The notes under the pieces are model-generated. The model was not told where the DNA came from. It searched no databases and saw nothing but the letters and a program-made list of their open reading frames with translations. The translations under genes were made by a program, and so were the position numbers. Below are positions 1 to 6,922 of a stretch of DNA of 31,715 bases, one piece after another. Position 1 is the stretch's first letter, and every line of letters starts with the position of its first letter. This stretch comes from UBA4729 sp038231175 (GTDB taxonomy: Bacteria > Patescibacteriota > Saccharimonadia > Saccharimonadales > UBA4665), in the NCBI GenBank assembly GCA_038231175.1, contig JBBRLU010000005.1:1-31715 (forward strand), written 5' to 3'.

Positions 1-1
1 C

Positions 2-424
2 AACAAGCTAGTAGTGATCGCTTTAGTGTTTTGTATGGCTGTAGCTTTTGCTTTTGGAATGTTTGCCGAAAAACGAGCCATAGATATCATCGGTGTTTGG
101 AGCTATTCGCTGTTCGGCTGGTCGCTGCAATTTGTTAGTTCCTTAGGGCTGCTAGCCTTATTTGGCAGAAAAGAAATTCCGCAGCTGTCGGCTACAAAAA
201 CTCGTAAAGCTATGCTTTTAGGATTGTTAACTAGCGTCGCCGGCGCCTTATACATTTATGCCCTCAGTATCGGGACCCTGAGCCGGACAATTATTGCGGC
301 CAGCGGCAAGATCGCCTTGGTTATGATTTTAGCGGCCATCGTCTTAAAAGAGCGTAACTCGATCAAACTTCGGATAAGCGCTTTCGTACTGGCTATGGGC
401 GGCTTAGCATTTTTGACGTGGTGA
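2..424 (+). CDS. EamA/DMT-family transporter, C-terminal part (cut by window edge)
   Basis: The frame is open to the left edge, so the true start lies outside the window; a GTG at 14 is only the first internal start codon. The visible 140 residues hold about five hydrophobic segments and end in a short loop with a basic residue cluster followed by a last helix, the layout of one EamA half-domain. The segment ALYIYALSIGTLSRTIIAAS and the following helix with a KER loop are typical of the second half of drug/metabolite transporters. Substrate cannot be told. It ends in TGA at 422-424. It could be the second half of a ten-helix protein or a short one-domain member that pairs. Confidence 0.7.
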   Translation, partial: NKLVVIALVFCMAVAFAFGMFAEKRAIDIIGVWSYSLFGWSLQFVSSLGLLALFGRKEIPQLSATKTRKAMLLGLLTSVAGALYIYALSIGTLSRTIIAASGKIALVMILAAIVLKERNSIKLRISAFVLAMGGLAFLTW

Positions 425-471
425 TCTTGCCATTGTGCCTAGTCAGTAATTTCGTTTGCTATAGTTGAGCC

Positions 472-784
472 ATGACCTATGTAGCCTTGTTACGCGGTAT
501 CAACGTCGGCCCTGCCAGATAACTGGCACAACGACGCAACTATGAAATGCGACGTCATGTTTCTTTGGGCAGAGAATAATTCAGACCAGGTTCTCGGTGA
601 ACTTACCATAAAACCAGCTATTAATTCGATTAAATATGTCGACGGAGCCCTGCTATGGAGTGTGCCCCGAAATCAGGTTAACGAAAGCGGCCTGTTGAAA
701 CTAGCTGGCACTAATCTTTACAAACAAATGACCATCCGAAACTGTAATACGGTCCGCAAGTTAGCTGAACTTGGTAATTTTTAA
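472..784 (+). pseudogene. DUF1697 family protein, internally deleted
   Basis: An ATG at 472 opens MTYVALLRGINVG, the classic DUF1697 N-terminus, which stops at TAA 520. From about 509, in another frame, the sequence reads LPDNWHNDATMKCDVMFLW and runs to TAA 782-784, ending with the family's RNCNTVRKLAEL motif. Family members are about 180 residues; here roughly 13 N-terminal and 92 C-terminal residues remain, so about 75 residues are missing with a frame change at the junction near 508-511. The TATAGT at 460-465, six bases before the ATG, is intact, so the deletion looks recent. A short product from the ATG at 542 (80 residues) is possible but would lack the N-terminal half of the fold. Confidence 0.85.
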
Positions 785-795
785 TAATCCAGGTA

Positions 796-872
796 TGGTG
801 CACCCGACAGGATTCGAACCTACGACCTTTGGTTCCGGAAACCAACGCTCTATCCAGCTGAGCTACGGGTGC
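796..872 (-). tRNA. tRNA-Arg (anticodon CCG)
   Basis: Read on the minus strand the cloverleaf is complete. The acceptor stem GCACCCG (872-866) pairs with CGGGTGC (806-800), the D-arm has AGCTCAGCTGGATAGAGC, the anticodon stem TTGGT/ACCAA encloses TTCCGGA with CCG at 838-836, and the T-loop is GGTTCGAATCC. Discriminator A and an encoded CCA (798-796) follow. Confidence 0.97.
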
Positions 873-918
873 ACGTCAGACTAGTTTACCATCTTGTCAT
901 CTTCTTGGGCAGAACTGT

Positions 919-924
919 TAGTAT
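919..924 (+). promoter_or_regulatory. -10-like TAGTAT, start of lipid kinase gene
   Basis: TAGTAT ends six bases before the ATG at 931 and there is no Shine-Dalgarno sequence, so the transcript is probably leaderless. A TTGTCA at 894-899 (spacer 19) is a weak -35 candidate. Confidence 0.5.
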
Positions 925-930
925 AAGATC

Positions 931-1812
931 ATGTCCGATTTTAGCCGCGCAGTCGTTATTTATAACCCCAACAGCACCGGGGATAGCCAGACCGTTGCCA
1001 AAGCGTTCTGCGTTGAGCTACGGAAACTAAAGCCCAAGTGTACAGTGGAATTGAAAGAAACGACCTATGCCGGCCACGGCGAAGAGCTTGGTTACAACTT
1101 AACGAAAAAAAGCGATGGTCGTATATTGCTAGTGTCGGTCAGCGGTGACGGCGGCTACAACGAACTTATTAACGGAGTCATGAGAGCGGTGGACGAGGGT
1201 GCTAGGACGCCAATTTGCGCCATCCTACCGGGCGGCAACGCCAATGATCACCACACATTTATAACTAATCGCCCCTTACACGAGGCAATTGCAGCTGGCG
1301 GTCTCACCAAACTAGACATTCTGAGGGTTGAGGTCGAGCAGACGCGCTACGCCCATTCTTATGTTGGTCTGGGCCTAACGCCGCTGGTTGCAGTGGAGCT
1401 AAACAAACATAAACTTTCAGCCGTAAAAGAAATGTGGCTGTCGCTCAAAACGTTCTGGCAGTTTAAGCCCTTTCAGATTATTGTAGATGGTAAACAACGC
1501 AGCCTCGACAGTCTGATTTTTGCTAATATTGGTGTCATGGCCAAGCATCTTACGCTGGACCCCGACGCCGGCCCGCCACAGGACGGTAAATTCGAGGTCT
1601 TACGCTGGTCCCACAATCACAAGCTGCGCTTGGTGCTCCAGTTATTAAAAACCGTCATCGGCAAAATAGACTCGCCAAGGTCGGTTACTAGCTTTAGGTT
1701 TACAACCGTTACGCCAACGCCGATGCAGCTCGACGGCGAACTACTGAAGCTAAAGGCCAAGCAAAAAGTTATAGTAACTTGCGCTGCTGGCAAGCTGCGA
1801 ACCTACCGCTAG
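931..1812 (+). CDS. Diacylglycerol kinase-family lipid kinase
   Basis: The 293-residue protein has the two-lobed DAGK/sphingosine-kinase layout. The N-terminal strand VVIYNPNSTG (8-17) is followed by the nucleotide loop SGDGGYNELINGV (71-83, a variant of GGDGT-NE) and LPGGNANDH (99-107, variant of the LP-GTANDFA motif). The C-terminal half is a beta-sandwich lobe that includes the conserved acidic segment around LDPDAGPPQDGKFEV. Such enzymes phosphorylate lipid alcohols such as diacylglycerol or undecaprenol with ATP at the inner membrane face. The substitution GGDGT to SGDGG at the phosphate loop is unusual but seen in distant members. Its end overlaps the convergent UbiA gene by 4 bp. Confidence 0.88.
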   Translation: MSDFSRAVVIYNPNSTGDSQTVAKAFCVELRKLKPKCTVELKETTYAGHGEELGYNLTKKSDGRILLVSVSGDGGYNELINGVMRAVDEGARTPICAILPGGNANDHHTFITNRPLHEAIAAGGLTKLDILRVEVEQTRYAHSYVGLGLTPLVAVELNKHKLSAVKEMWLSLKTFWQFKPFQIIVDGKQRSLDSLIFANIGVMAKHLTLDPDAGPPQDGKFEVLRWSHNHKLRLVLQLLKTVIGKIDSPRSVTSFRFTTVTPTPMQLDGELLKLKAKQKVIVTCAAGKLRTYR

Positions 1813-2669
1813 TAACTGGGGTACAATCCAGCTTTAAAACTCAGTAGTAGCATTGTCAGTAGGACCGCTGATAGCAGCAGGCGTTCTAATTTACGCACGG
1901 CTCCAGCTTGTTTGTGTAACCGATAGAGTAAGCATAAATAGAGTAGACTTAATCCAATTTGAAGGGCGAATTGTTTATTGTAGATCGACACAAATATTGC
2001 CAGGCCCATCAAACCAGATATTACAGCCACAGTTACAATTACCTTTTTGCCATATCGTACGAGTGGCGTCCGCTTGCCCATAGCGGCATCGCCAACCCGA
2101 TCTTTGTAGTCCTTTGCTAGCAGTACGGGCGACAATAGTAAAAGTTGCATTGTAGTTAGTAGGATAAGATTAACCGCAGGCCAAGTTGAGCCTTGGGCGC
2201 TACCAAGCAATAGGGGTATGACACCATACCAACTAGCTAATAGAACGGTTGCTAAAAAGCCGCGTGACTGTATGGAAATTTTAGGTAAGGAATAGACCAG
2301 CCCTAGTACCAGACCGACGGCCGTTAGGATTAACGAGGCCGGTTGCACCAACAGAAGCTGCAAGTAACCGACTGTCACAAGGCAGACCCCACAAAATAAT
2401 TGCACTTGCCAAAGACTAAGTTTGCCGTAGGCTAGCGGATTATCGTGTCGGTTATTCAGCTTATCCGTTTCAATATCAAGGTAGTTATTTAGGCTAGTGA
2501 TTAGGGCGTACATGAAAAAAATGACGAGATAGCCTGTAAAAGCTTTTATCAACGAGGCACCGCTGAGGAACGCGACGGCAGCAGCCAGAAGACCGGAGTA
2601 GACTACATTTTGAGGCCGTGAGTTTTTTGAAAGTGCGCTACCAAGCCGTGGCGCGTCTCGAAGGTTCAC
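1809..2669 (-). CDS. UbiA-family prenyltransferase
   Basis: The 286-residue polytopic protein has about eight or nine hydrophobic helices and both aspartate-rich motifs of the family. The first is NNYLDIETDKLN (about 62-73, an NxxxDxxxD site that binds the Mg-diphosphate) and the second is DYKDRVGD (about 187-194). UbiA enzymes move a prenyl chain onto an aromatic or sugar-phosphate acceptor in the membrane; the acceptor cannot be told, and members acting on decaprenyl-phosphate or quinone precursors look alike. It is preceded by a membrane-protein gene on the same strand with an ATGA overlap (2666-2669), so the two are translationally coupled. Confidence 0.88.
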   Translation of the reverse strand: MNLRDAPRLGSALSKNSRPQNVVYSGLLAAAVAFLSGASLIKAFTGYLVIFFMYALITSLNNYLDIETDKLNNRHDNPLAYGKLSLWQVQLFCGVCLVTVGYLQLLLVQPASLILTAVGLVLGLVYSLPKISIQSRGFLATVLLASWYGVIPLLLGSAQGSTWPAVNLILLTTMQLLLLSPVLLAKDYKDRVGDAAMGKRTPLVRYGKKVIVTVAVISGLMGLAIFVSIYNKQFALQIGLSLLYLCLLYRLHKQAGAVRKLERLLLSAVLLTMLLLSFKAGLYPSY

Positions 2670-3283
2670 TCCGATGATGGGTCGTGAGCGCTGTAAGTCA
2701 GGCTGTAAGCAACAAAAGAGATCAATGCGACCACTAAAAAGCCTATGTAATAAATAACGGTGCCGAAAATGCGTAATCCGTTACTAAGACCTCGAGTCTT
2801 AATGAATATCATATTGCCTACGGCAAAGATGTCGGCAAAGCAGATGACGGCTACTAAACCTACGGCCAGCCCCGCTAGACCACTAGACATGAATCCGTTA
2901 GCGGCGGTGTTATAGCGCGCTGCTCCCAAAACGTCACCAGCATTGACCGCAATAATGGGTAGTAAAAATGTAAAAACAAATAATACCAGCTGAGGTTTGA
3001 TACTTTTGTTGGGATAGAACTGCTTGAAATAGTTGCCTTGAACATACAGTAAGTAGCAAATAGACACGGCCGCCAGTAAACTGATCGGAATATAGATAAA
3101 AGCAGGTAACTCACTGACGCCAAACGGTAATAATTTGATGAAGCCGCTAAAGAAATTTGTCACAACCTCAAAAATCGGCGCCAGGGCCAGTAGATTATAA
3201 TGTGCAGGAAATGCAGGAATCTGCGTAGTTGTCGTAGATGGTGCGGATGGGGCAGATAGTGCGGACGGTGGTTTAGATTCCAT
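2666..3283 (-). CDS. Polytopic membrane protein, unknown function
   Basis: Not recognised. The 205-residue protein starts with a Pro/Ser/Thr-rich cytoplasmic-type tail (residues 1-27) and has about four or five hydrophobic segments (about 61-81, 98-114, 131-150, 172-194, and a weaker one at 31-50). The ATG at 3281-3283 is preceded by TAAACT at 3290-3295 with a six-base gap and no ribosome-binding site. The stop codon overlaps the start of the UbiA gene, which suggests a shared membrane function. Confidence 0.75.
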   Translation of the reverse strand: MESKPPSALSAPSAPSTTTTQIPAFPAHYNLLALAPIFEVVTNFFSGFIKLLPFGVSELPAFIYIPISLLAAVSICYLLYVQGNYFKQFYPNKSIKPQLVLFVFTFLLPIIAVNAGDVLGAARYNTAANGFMSSGLAGLAVGLVAVICFADIFAVGNMIFIKTRGLSNGLRIFGTVIYYIGFLVVALISFVAYSLTYSAHDPSSE

Positions 3284-3317
3284 AGTGAAAGTTTAGCATT
3301 ACTAGTTATATGATCCG

Positions 3318-3394
3318 TGGTGCACCCGGCAGGATTCGAACCTACGACCCCTTGGTTCGAAGCCAAGTACTCTATCCAGCTGAGCTACGGGTGC
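3318..3394 (-). tRNA. tRNA-Arg (anticodon TCG)
   Basis: Complete minus-strand cloverleaf: acceptor GCACCCG (3394-3388) pairs with CGGGTGC, the D-arm is AGCTCAGCTGGATAGAG, the anticodon stem CTTGG/CCAAG encloses CTTCGAA with TCG at 3360-3358, and the T-arm is GTAGGTTCGAATCCTGC. Discriminator A and encoded CCA (3320-3318) follow. Its acceptor and D-arm match the tRNA-Arg(CCG) at 796-872, so the two are paralogues. Confidence 0.97.
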
Positions 3395-3440
3395 GCGCCG
3401 TGTCTATTATCGTACCAGAGAAAAGTGCATAATAACAGGG

Positions 3441-4682
3441 ATGACGACAATTACCGATTTTGCTGGCGTGCATGACGCCTTACGGCCGTATGCGATGGCG
3501 CTGCCAAAAGCTGGTGTAGCCTATACCCTCACGCGCATGCGCGTTCTGATGACCGCTTTAGGTAATCCGCAGGATAGCTTAAAAATCGTGCACGTGGCCG
3601 GTACTTCGGGTAAAACATCGACCAGTTATTATGTGGCCGCTATGTTGCAGCAGGCCGGACAACTCGTTGGTCTGACGGTCTCGCCGCATCTTGCAGAGAT
3701 TAATGAACGGTTACAGATCAATCTGCTGCCGGTGTCAGAAGCGGCTTTCTGTACGGCGTTAGCGGAATTCCTGGCGCTGCTCCAGACCGTCGATGTGGTG
3801 CCGACTTTCTATGAACTACTGATTGCCTTCGCCTACTGGTATTTTGCTCAGCAAAAGGTAGATTACGCCGTTATCGAGGTCGGGCTAGGCGGCTTGCTGG
3901 ACAGCACGAATGTCTGCGCCAGGACCGACAAAATTTGTGTGATTACCGACATCGGTTTAGATCATACGCAGATCTTAGGTATCGACTTGCCATCGATTAC
4001 AACCCAGAAAGCCGGTATTATTCAGCCGGGTAACGCCGTCGTCTGTTTTAAGCAATCGGCGGCTGTCGATGCCGTCATCAGTGAGCATGCCAAGGCGGCG
4101 CAGGGAACATTAGCGGCCTACGATTACCAAGCTTTACCAGTAACCAATTTAACGCTGTTCCAACAACGCAATTGGCAGTTAGCGGCTCACGTCTACGACT
4201 ATGCGCAGCAGCGTGACGGCTTAGCGGAGCTAACGTTTGGGCAGTGGCAACAGACGCAACTAACCTATATTCCTGGCCGCATGGAAGTCATCCGTCACGG
4301 CACTAAGATAGTGGTGCTAGATGGCGCCCATAACCCCCAGAAGATGCAGACGCTAGTTGCCAGTCTGCTGGCGCAGTTCCCGCAACAGCCGATGGCGGCG
4401 CTGGTAGCCGTCAAAGCCACCAAAGATATAGCCGCCACCCTCGAACCGCTGCTAGCTACTGCAAGCCATGTTATTGCCACAGAATTTATGAGCGGTTACG
4501 GCCAAGCTTATACCTCGGTTAAAGTAACGGAAATCATGACCGTAGCCGGGCCAGACGCCGAAGCGATTGCCGACCTGCCGACAGCAGTGAGAACTCTTTT
4601 GAAACGACCCGAGCCGCTGTTGGTAGTGACCGGGTCGTTATATCTGCTGCAGCAGGCCAGACAAGTAGTTAAGAACTGCTAG
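3441..4682 (+). CDS. folC: Folylpolyglutamate synthase / dihydrofolate synthase
   Basis: The 413-residue Mur-ligase-fold protein adds glutamate to (dihydro)folates using ATP. Seen motifs: P-loop HVAGTSGKTSTSYYVA (about 51-66), the substrate loop EVGLGGLLDSTN (about 145-156), DIGLDHTQILG with the Mg-binding histidine (about 172-182), TQKAGII, and GAHNPQKM (about 293-300) in the C-terminal domain. Length is normal for FolC. The ATG at 3441 is preceded by CATAAT (3428-3433) and a 7-base gap with no ribosome-binding site, a leaderless arrangement. No other folate gene is nearby. Confidence 0.93.
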   Translation: MTTITDFAGVHDALRPYAMALPKAGVAYTLTRMRVLMTALGNPQDSLKIVHVAGTSGKTSTSYYVAAMLQQAGQLVGLTVSPHLAEINERLQINLLPVSEAAFCTALAEFLALLQTVDVVPTFYELLIAFAYWYFAQQKVDYAVIEVGLGGLLDSTNVCARTDKICVITDIGLDHTQILGIDLPSITTQKAGIIQPGNAVVCFKQSAAVDAVISEHAKAAQGTLAAYDYQALPVTNLTLFQQRNWQLAAHVYDYAQQRDGLAELTFGQWQQTQLTYIPGRMEVIRHGTKIVVLDGAHNPQKMQTLVASLLAQFPQQPMAALVAVKATKDIAATLEPLLATASHVIATEFMSGYGQAYTSVKVTEIMTVAGPDAEAIADLPTAVRTLLKRPEPLLVVTGSLYLLQQARQVVKNC

Positions 4683-4834
4683 GCGACGTCGGTCTCTTCG
4701 CGTTCGTAATAGCTTGGATCGGCCGTCTGACCGCTGTGAACCCGTAACAAACGGCGATTGCGCAGCTTGGAAGTCCTGAGCTTGATCGTCACGTGGTTAG
4801 TAGATGTCGGTCCGGTTGATGTCTGTCTGATCAT
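4679..4834 (-). CDS. Small basic protein, unknown
   Basis: Not recognised. The start at ATG 4832-4834 is chosen because a perfect AGGAGG (4843-4838) sits a few bases upstream. The 51-residue product is Thr/Ser-rich at its N-terminus, strongly basic in the middle (KLRTSKLRNRRLLR) and acidic at the C-terminus (YYEREETDVA), so it could bind nucleic acid or the ribosome. Its stop overlaps the convergent folC stop by 4 bp. It is divergent from another tiny gene at 4988 and shares a 9-base leader motif with it. Confidence 0.55.
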   Translation of the reverse strand: MIRQTSTGPTSTNHVTIKLRTSKLRNRRLLRVHSGQTADPSYYEREETDVA

Positions 4835-4851
4835 ATGACCTCCTACGACGT

Positions 4852-4973
4852 TTACGTTACTTCTAAGTGTACGAAACATTCCCCGTTAAAGCAGTGAGAT
4901 AGCTAACGTCGATCGTGTTAGAAAAGTCATAGTGAGGCCTAAGTATTAAGCCTATGCTAAGACTGTAACGTAA
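4852..4973. promoter_or_regulatory. Divergent promoter region with mirrored GTAACGTAA leader motif
   Basis: GTAACGTAA occurs at 4965-4973 on the plus strand and at 4860-4852 on the minus strand, each just upstream of the AGGAG-type site of a tiny gene. On both sides a -10-like hexamer (TATGCT 4953-4958; TACACT 4871-4866) ends six bases or so before it, so the motif would be the first transcribed bases of both transcripts. Role unknown; coordinated control is inferred. Confidence 0.45.
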
Positions 4974-4987
4974 GCAGGAGAAACAAG

Positions 4988-5092
4988 ATGACAGCGCAAT
5001 TAGACCGTTGTAAGCCAGTAGACCACTCGTACTACGACTTCAACCGACAATTTGGACACGTCTTGACAGTCGACCGACTGACAACTGCTTAG
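4988..5092 (+). CDS. Very small protein (34 residues), unknown
   Basis: Not recognised. An ATG at 4988 follows a good AGGAG (4976-4980) at 7-base spacing and opens a 34-codon frame ending in TAG at 5090-5092. The product starts MTAQLDRCKP, has one Cys and an aromatic stretch HSYYDFNRQFG. It is followed after 38 bases by the GlsB-like gene on the same strand, so the two may form one transcript. The evidence for coding is the ribosome-binding site and the position; there is no homology I can call. Confidence 0.45.
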   Translation: MTAQLDRCKPVDHSYYDFNRQFGHVLTVDRLTTA

Positions 5093-5130
5093 GTTCGAGT
5101 TAAACATTAATTCAGATGGAGGATGCAACA

Positions 5131-5397
5131 ATGAGCTTATTAATTTACATCATATTAGGCGGTATCGTCGGTTACGTTGCAGCTCGCTTGCTCGGCCGTG
5201 AAGAAGGTATTTTGGCCAGTATCATAATTGGAATCGTCGGTTCTTTTATCGGCGGCTACGTCTCGCGCTTGTTCACCGGCGGTGATCAATCGTTCTTAGC
5301 TTTCAGCACGATTGGACTCTTCTGGTCAGTCATCGGCTCGCTGATCCTGGTCGCTATCCTTAACGCGGTGCGCAAACCACGTCATAATTCTATCTAG
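5131..5397 (+). CDS. GlsB/YeaQ/YmgE-family stress-response membrane protein
   Basis: The ATG at 5131 is chosen over an in-frame ATG at 5116 because GGAGG at 5118-5122 sits 8 bases before it. The 88-residue protein has the family's three hydrophobic helices with Gly-zipper faces (IILGGIVGYVAARLL, IIIGIVGSFIGGYV, and a third near 60-80) and a basic C-terminal tail. Members are small inner-membrane proteins induced by general stress; the biochemical role is not known (the old name 'transglycosylase-associated' is not functional evidence). A strong terminator follows at 5421. Confidence 0.88.
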   Translation: MSLLIYIILGGIVGYVAARLLGREEGILASIIIGIVGSFIGGYVSRLFTGGDQSFLAFSTIGLFWSVIGSLILVAILNAVRKPRHNSI

Positions 5398-5420
5398 TCT
5401 GATTCTGAATCAGCGCTCTG

Positions 5421-5446
5421 ATCCCCTCCCAGCGAGGGGATTTTTG
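5421..5446 (+). terminator. Rho-independent terminator after GlsB-like gene
   Basis: Perfect 8-bp stem ATCCCCTC (5421-5428) / GAGGGGAT (5434-5441), 5-base loop, followed by a T-run. It ends only about a dozen bases before the next gene's -10. Confidence 0.9.
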
Positions 5447-5457
5447 TTGGTAGCCGT

Positions 5458-5463
5458 TATAAT
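5458..5463 (+). promoter_or_regulatory. -10 TATAAT, start of exonuclease-UvrC-like gene
   Basis: A consensus TATAAT ends seven bases before the ATG at 5471, so transcription would begin at or next to the start codon. It lies immediately after the upstream terminator, and no ribosome-binding site is present. Confidence 0.7.
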
Positions 5464-5470
5464 GGTAAGA

Positions 5471-6916
5471 ATGAGCAATTTAAGGGCAGCCATCTTTAGC
5501 ACGCCGCTAGTTTTCGTGGACATCGAAACTAACGGTATCAATCACATCCGGGGTCGGGTGATCGAGGTGGCCGCTATCCGCGTCGAGAATGGCAAAGTTA
5601 CCGACACTTTCCGGTCGCTTGTCGATCCGGAAACCGAGCTACCATATTTCATTACAAAGCTGACCGGCATTACCACTAACGACCTCAAAGGGGCACCGAC
5701 CTTCGACCAGATTGCCGACGATTTGCAAGCCATCTTAAAAGATGCCATCTTCGTAGCCCACAACGTCCGTTTTGACTACTCGTTTTTAAAGCAGGAGTTT
5801 GGCCGGGTCGGGCTCAATTTTTTACCAAAGCAATTGTGCACCGTCAAATTGTCGCGGACGCTGTATCCGCACGTCAAGGGTCATAAATTAGCCGACATCA
5901 TCGCCCGCCATAATTTTAGTTTCGCGGCCCGCCACCGGGCCTATGACGACGCCGCCGTGCTCTGGCAATTCCTGCAGTACATCGAAAAAAACTTTACGCC
6001 GGAACAAATTGAGATGGCCATCAGTAAGCAGCTCAAGCAGCCATCGATTCCAAAAAGTCTGCAGCCGGAACTGGTTAAGAATCTACCGGAAACGGTCGGC
6101 GTCTACATCTTTGAAGACGCCGATGGCCGGCCGCTGTATGTTGGTAAAAGTATCAATATCAAGAAGCGGGTAATGAGTCATTTCGGCCGTGACCACGCCG
6201 AGAGCAAAGAGTTTAAGATTTCCCAGGCGATAGAGAATATCACGACCTATGAAACCGGTGGGGAGCTGGCCGCCCTACTACTGGAGTCGAAATTAGTCAA
6301 AGAGTTACAACCGCTGTACAACCGCCAGTTACGGCGGACTGCTAAACTGACGCTAGCCAAACAGAAGCTGAATGATGATGGTTATCTGCAGGTGACGTTG
6401 GAAGAGGCCAGCCAGATAGATGCCAGCGTTGCCGGCCAAGTTCTGGCGGTCTACCCGCGTCGCAACAAGGCCAGAGACAGCGTTACGCAGCTGACTAAGT
6501 TATACGAACTGTGCCCTAAGTTAATGGGCCTAGAAAAGTCGAATGGTAGCTGTTTTTGGCGGCAGCTGCGTAAGTGCCGCGGTGCCTGCGTCGGGGTGGA
6601 AAGTGCCTTAAGTTACAACGCCCGGTTGCTGGCGGCTTTTGAACGGCAACGGATTAAGGCTTGGCCATATCGGGGAGCGATTCTTGTCGAGGAAAAGATT
6701 CCTGGTGCCATTAACGTCAAAGCGATCGTGGTTGACCAGTGGTGCGTGTTGGGCGAACTGACGCAGCAGGAATATTGTGCGCCGGTGCTGGAATCGCGGC
6801 CGCGCCACTTCGATCTTGATACCTATAAAATTCTGCAATCATTCCTGGCTAGCAAGCTCGATAGGCTACGTATTCAGCACATGACGCCGGAACAACTGCT
6901 GGCATTGAACGCCTAA
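5471..6916 (+). CDS. DEDDh exonuclease - GIY-YIG (UvrC-like) fusion nuclease
   Basis: The ATG at 5471 (481 residues) is preferred because earlier in-frame codons lie over the -10 and the terminator tail. Residues 10-170 are a DnaQ/PolIII-epsilon-like 3'-5' exonuclease with DEDDh residues visible: D17 and E19 in VFVDIETNG, D102 in AHNVRFDYSFL, and H155 plus D159/160 in HRAYDDA. A GIY-YIG nuclease follows (GVYIF near 210, LYVGKS near 222-227, Arg in KKRV), then a UvrC-like region with a Cys pair (CFWRQLRKCRGACVG). This fusion is known in Actinobacteria and other bacteria and is linked to repair of bulky lesions. It faces the photolyase genes convergently with six bases between stops. Confidence 0.9.
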   Translation: MSNLRAAIFSTPLVFVDIETNGINHIRGRVIEVAAIRVENGKVTDTFRSLVDPETELPYFITKLTGITTNDLKGAPTFDQIADDLQAILKDAIFVAHNVRFDYSFLKQEFGRVGLNFLPKQLCTVKLSRTLYPHVKGHKLADIIARHNFSFAARHRAYDDAAVLWQFLQYIEKNFTPEQIEMAISKQLKQPSIPKSLQPELVKNLPETVGVYIFEDADGRPLYVGKSINIKKRVMSHFGRDHAESKEFKISQAIENITTYETGGELAALLLESKLVKELQPLYNRQLRRTAKLTLAKQKLNDDGYLQVTLEEASQIDASVAGQVLAVYPRRNKARDSVTQLTKLYELCPKLMGLEKSNGSCFWRQLRKCRGACVGVESALSYNARLLAAFERQRIKAWPYRGAILVEEKIPGAINVKAIVVDQWCVLGELTQQEYCAPVLESRPRHFDLDTYKILQSFLASKLDRLRIQHMTPEQLLALNA

Positions 6917-6922
6917 GCGACA

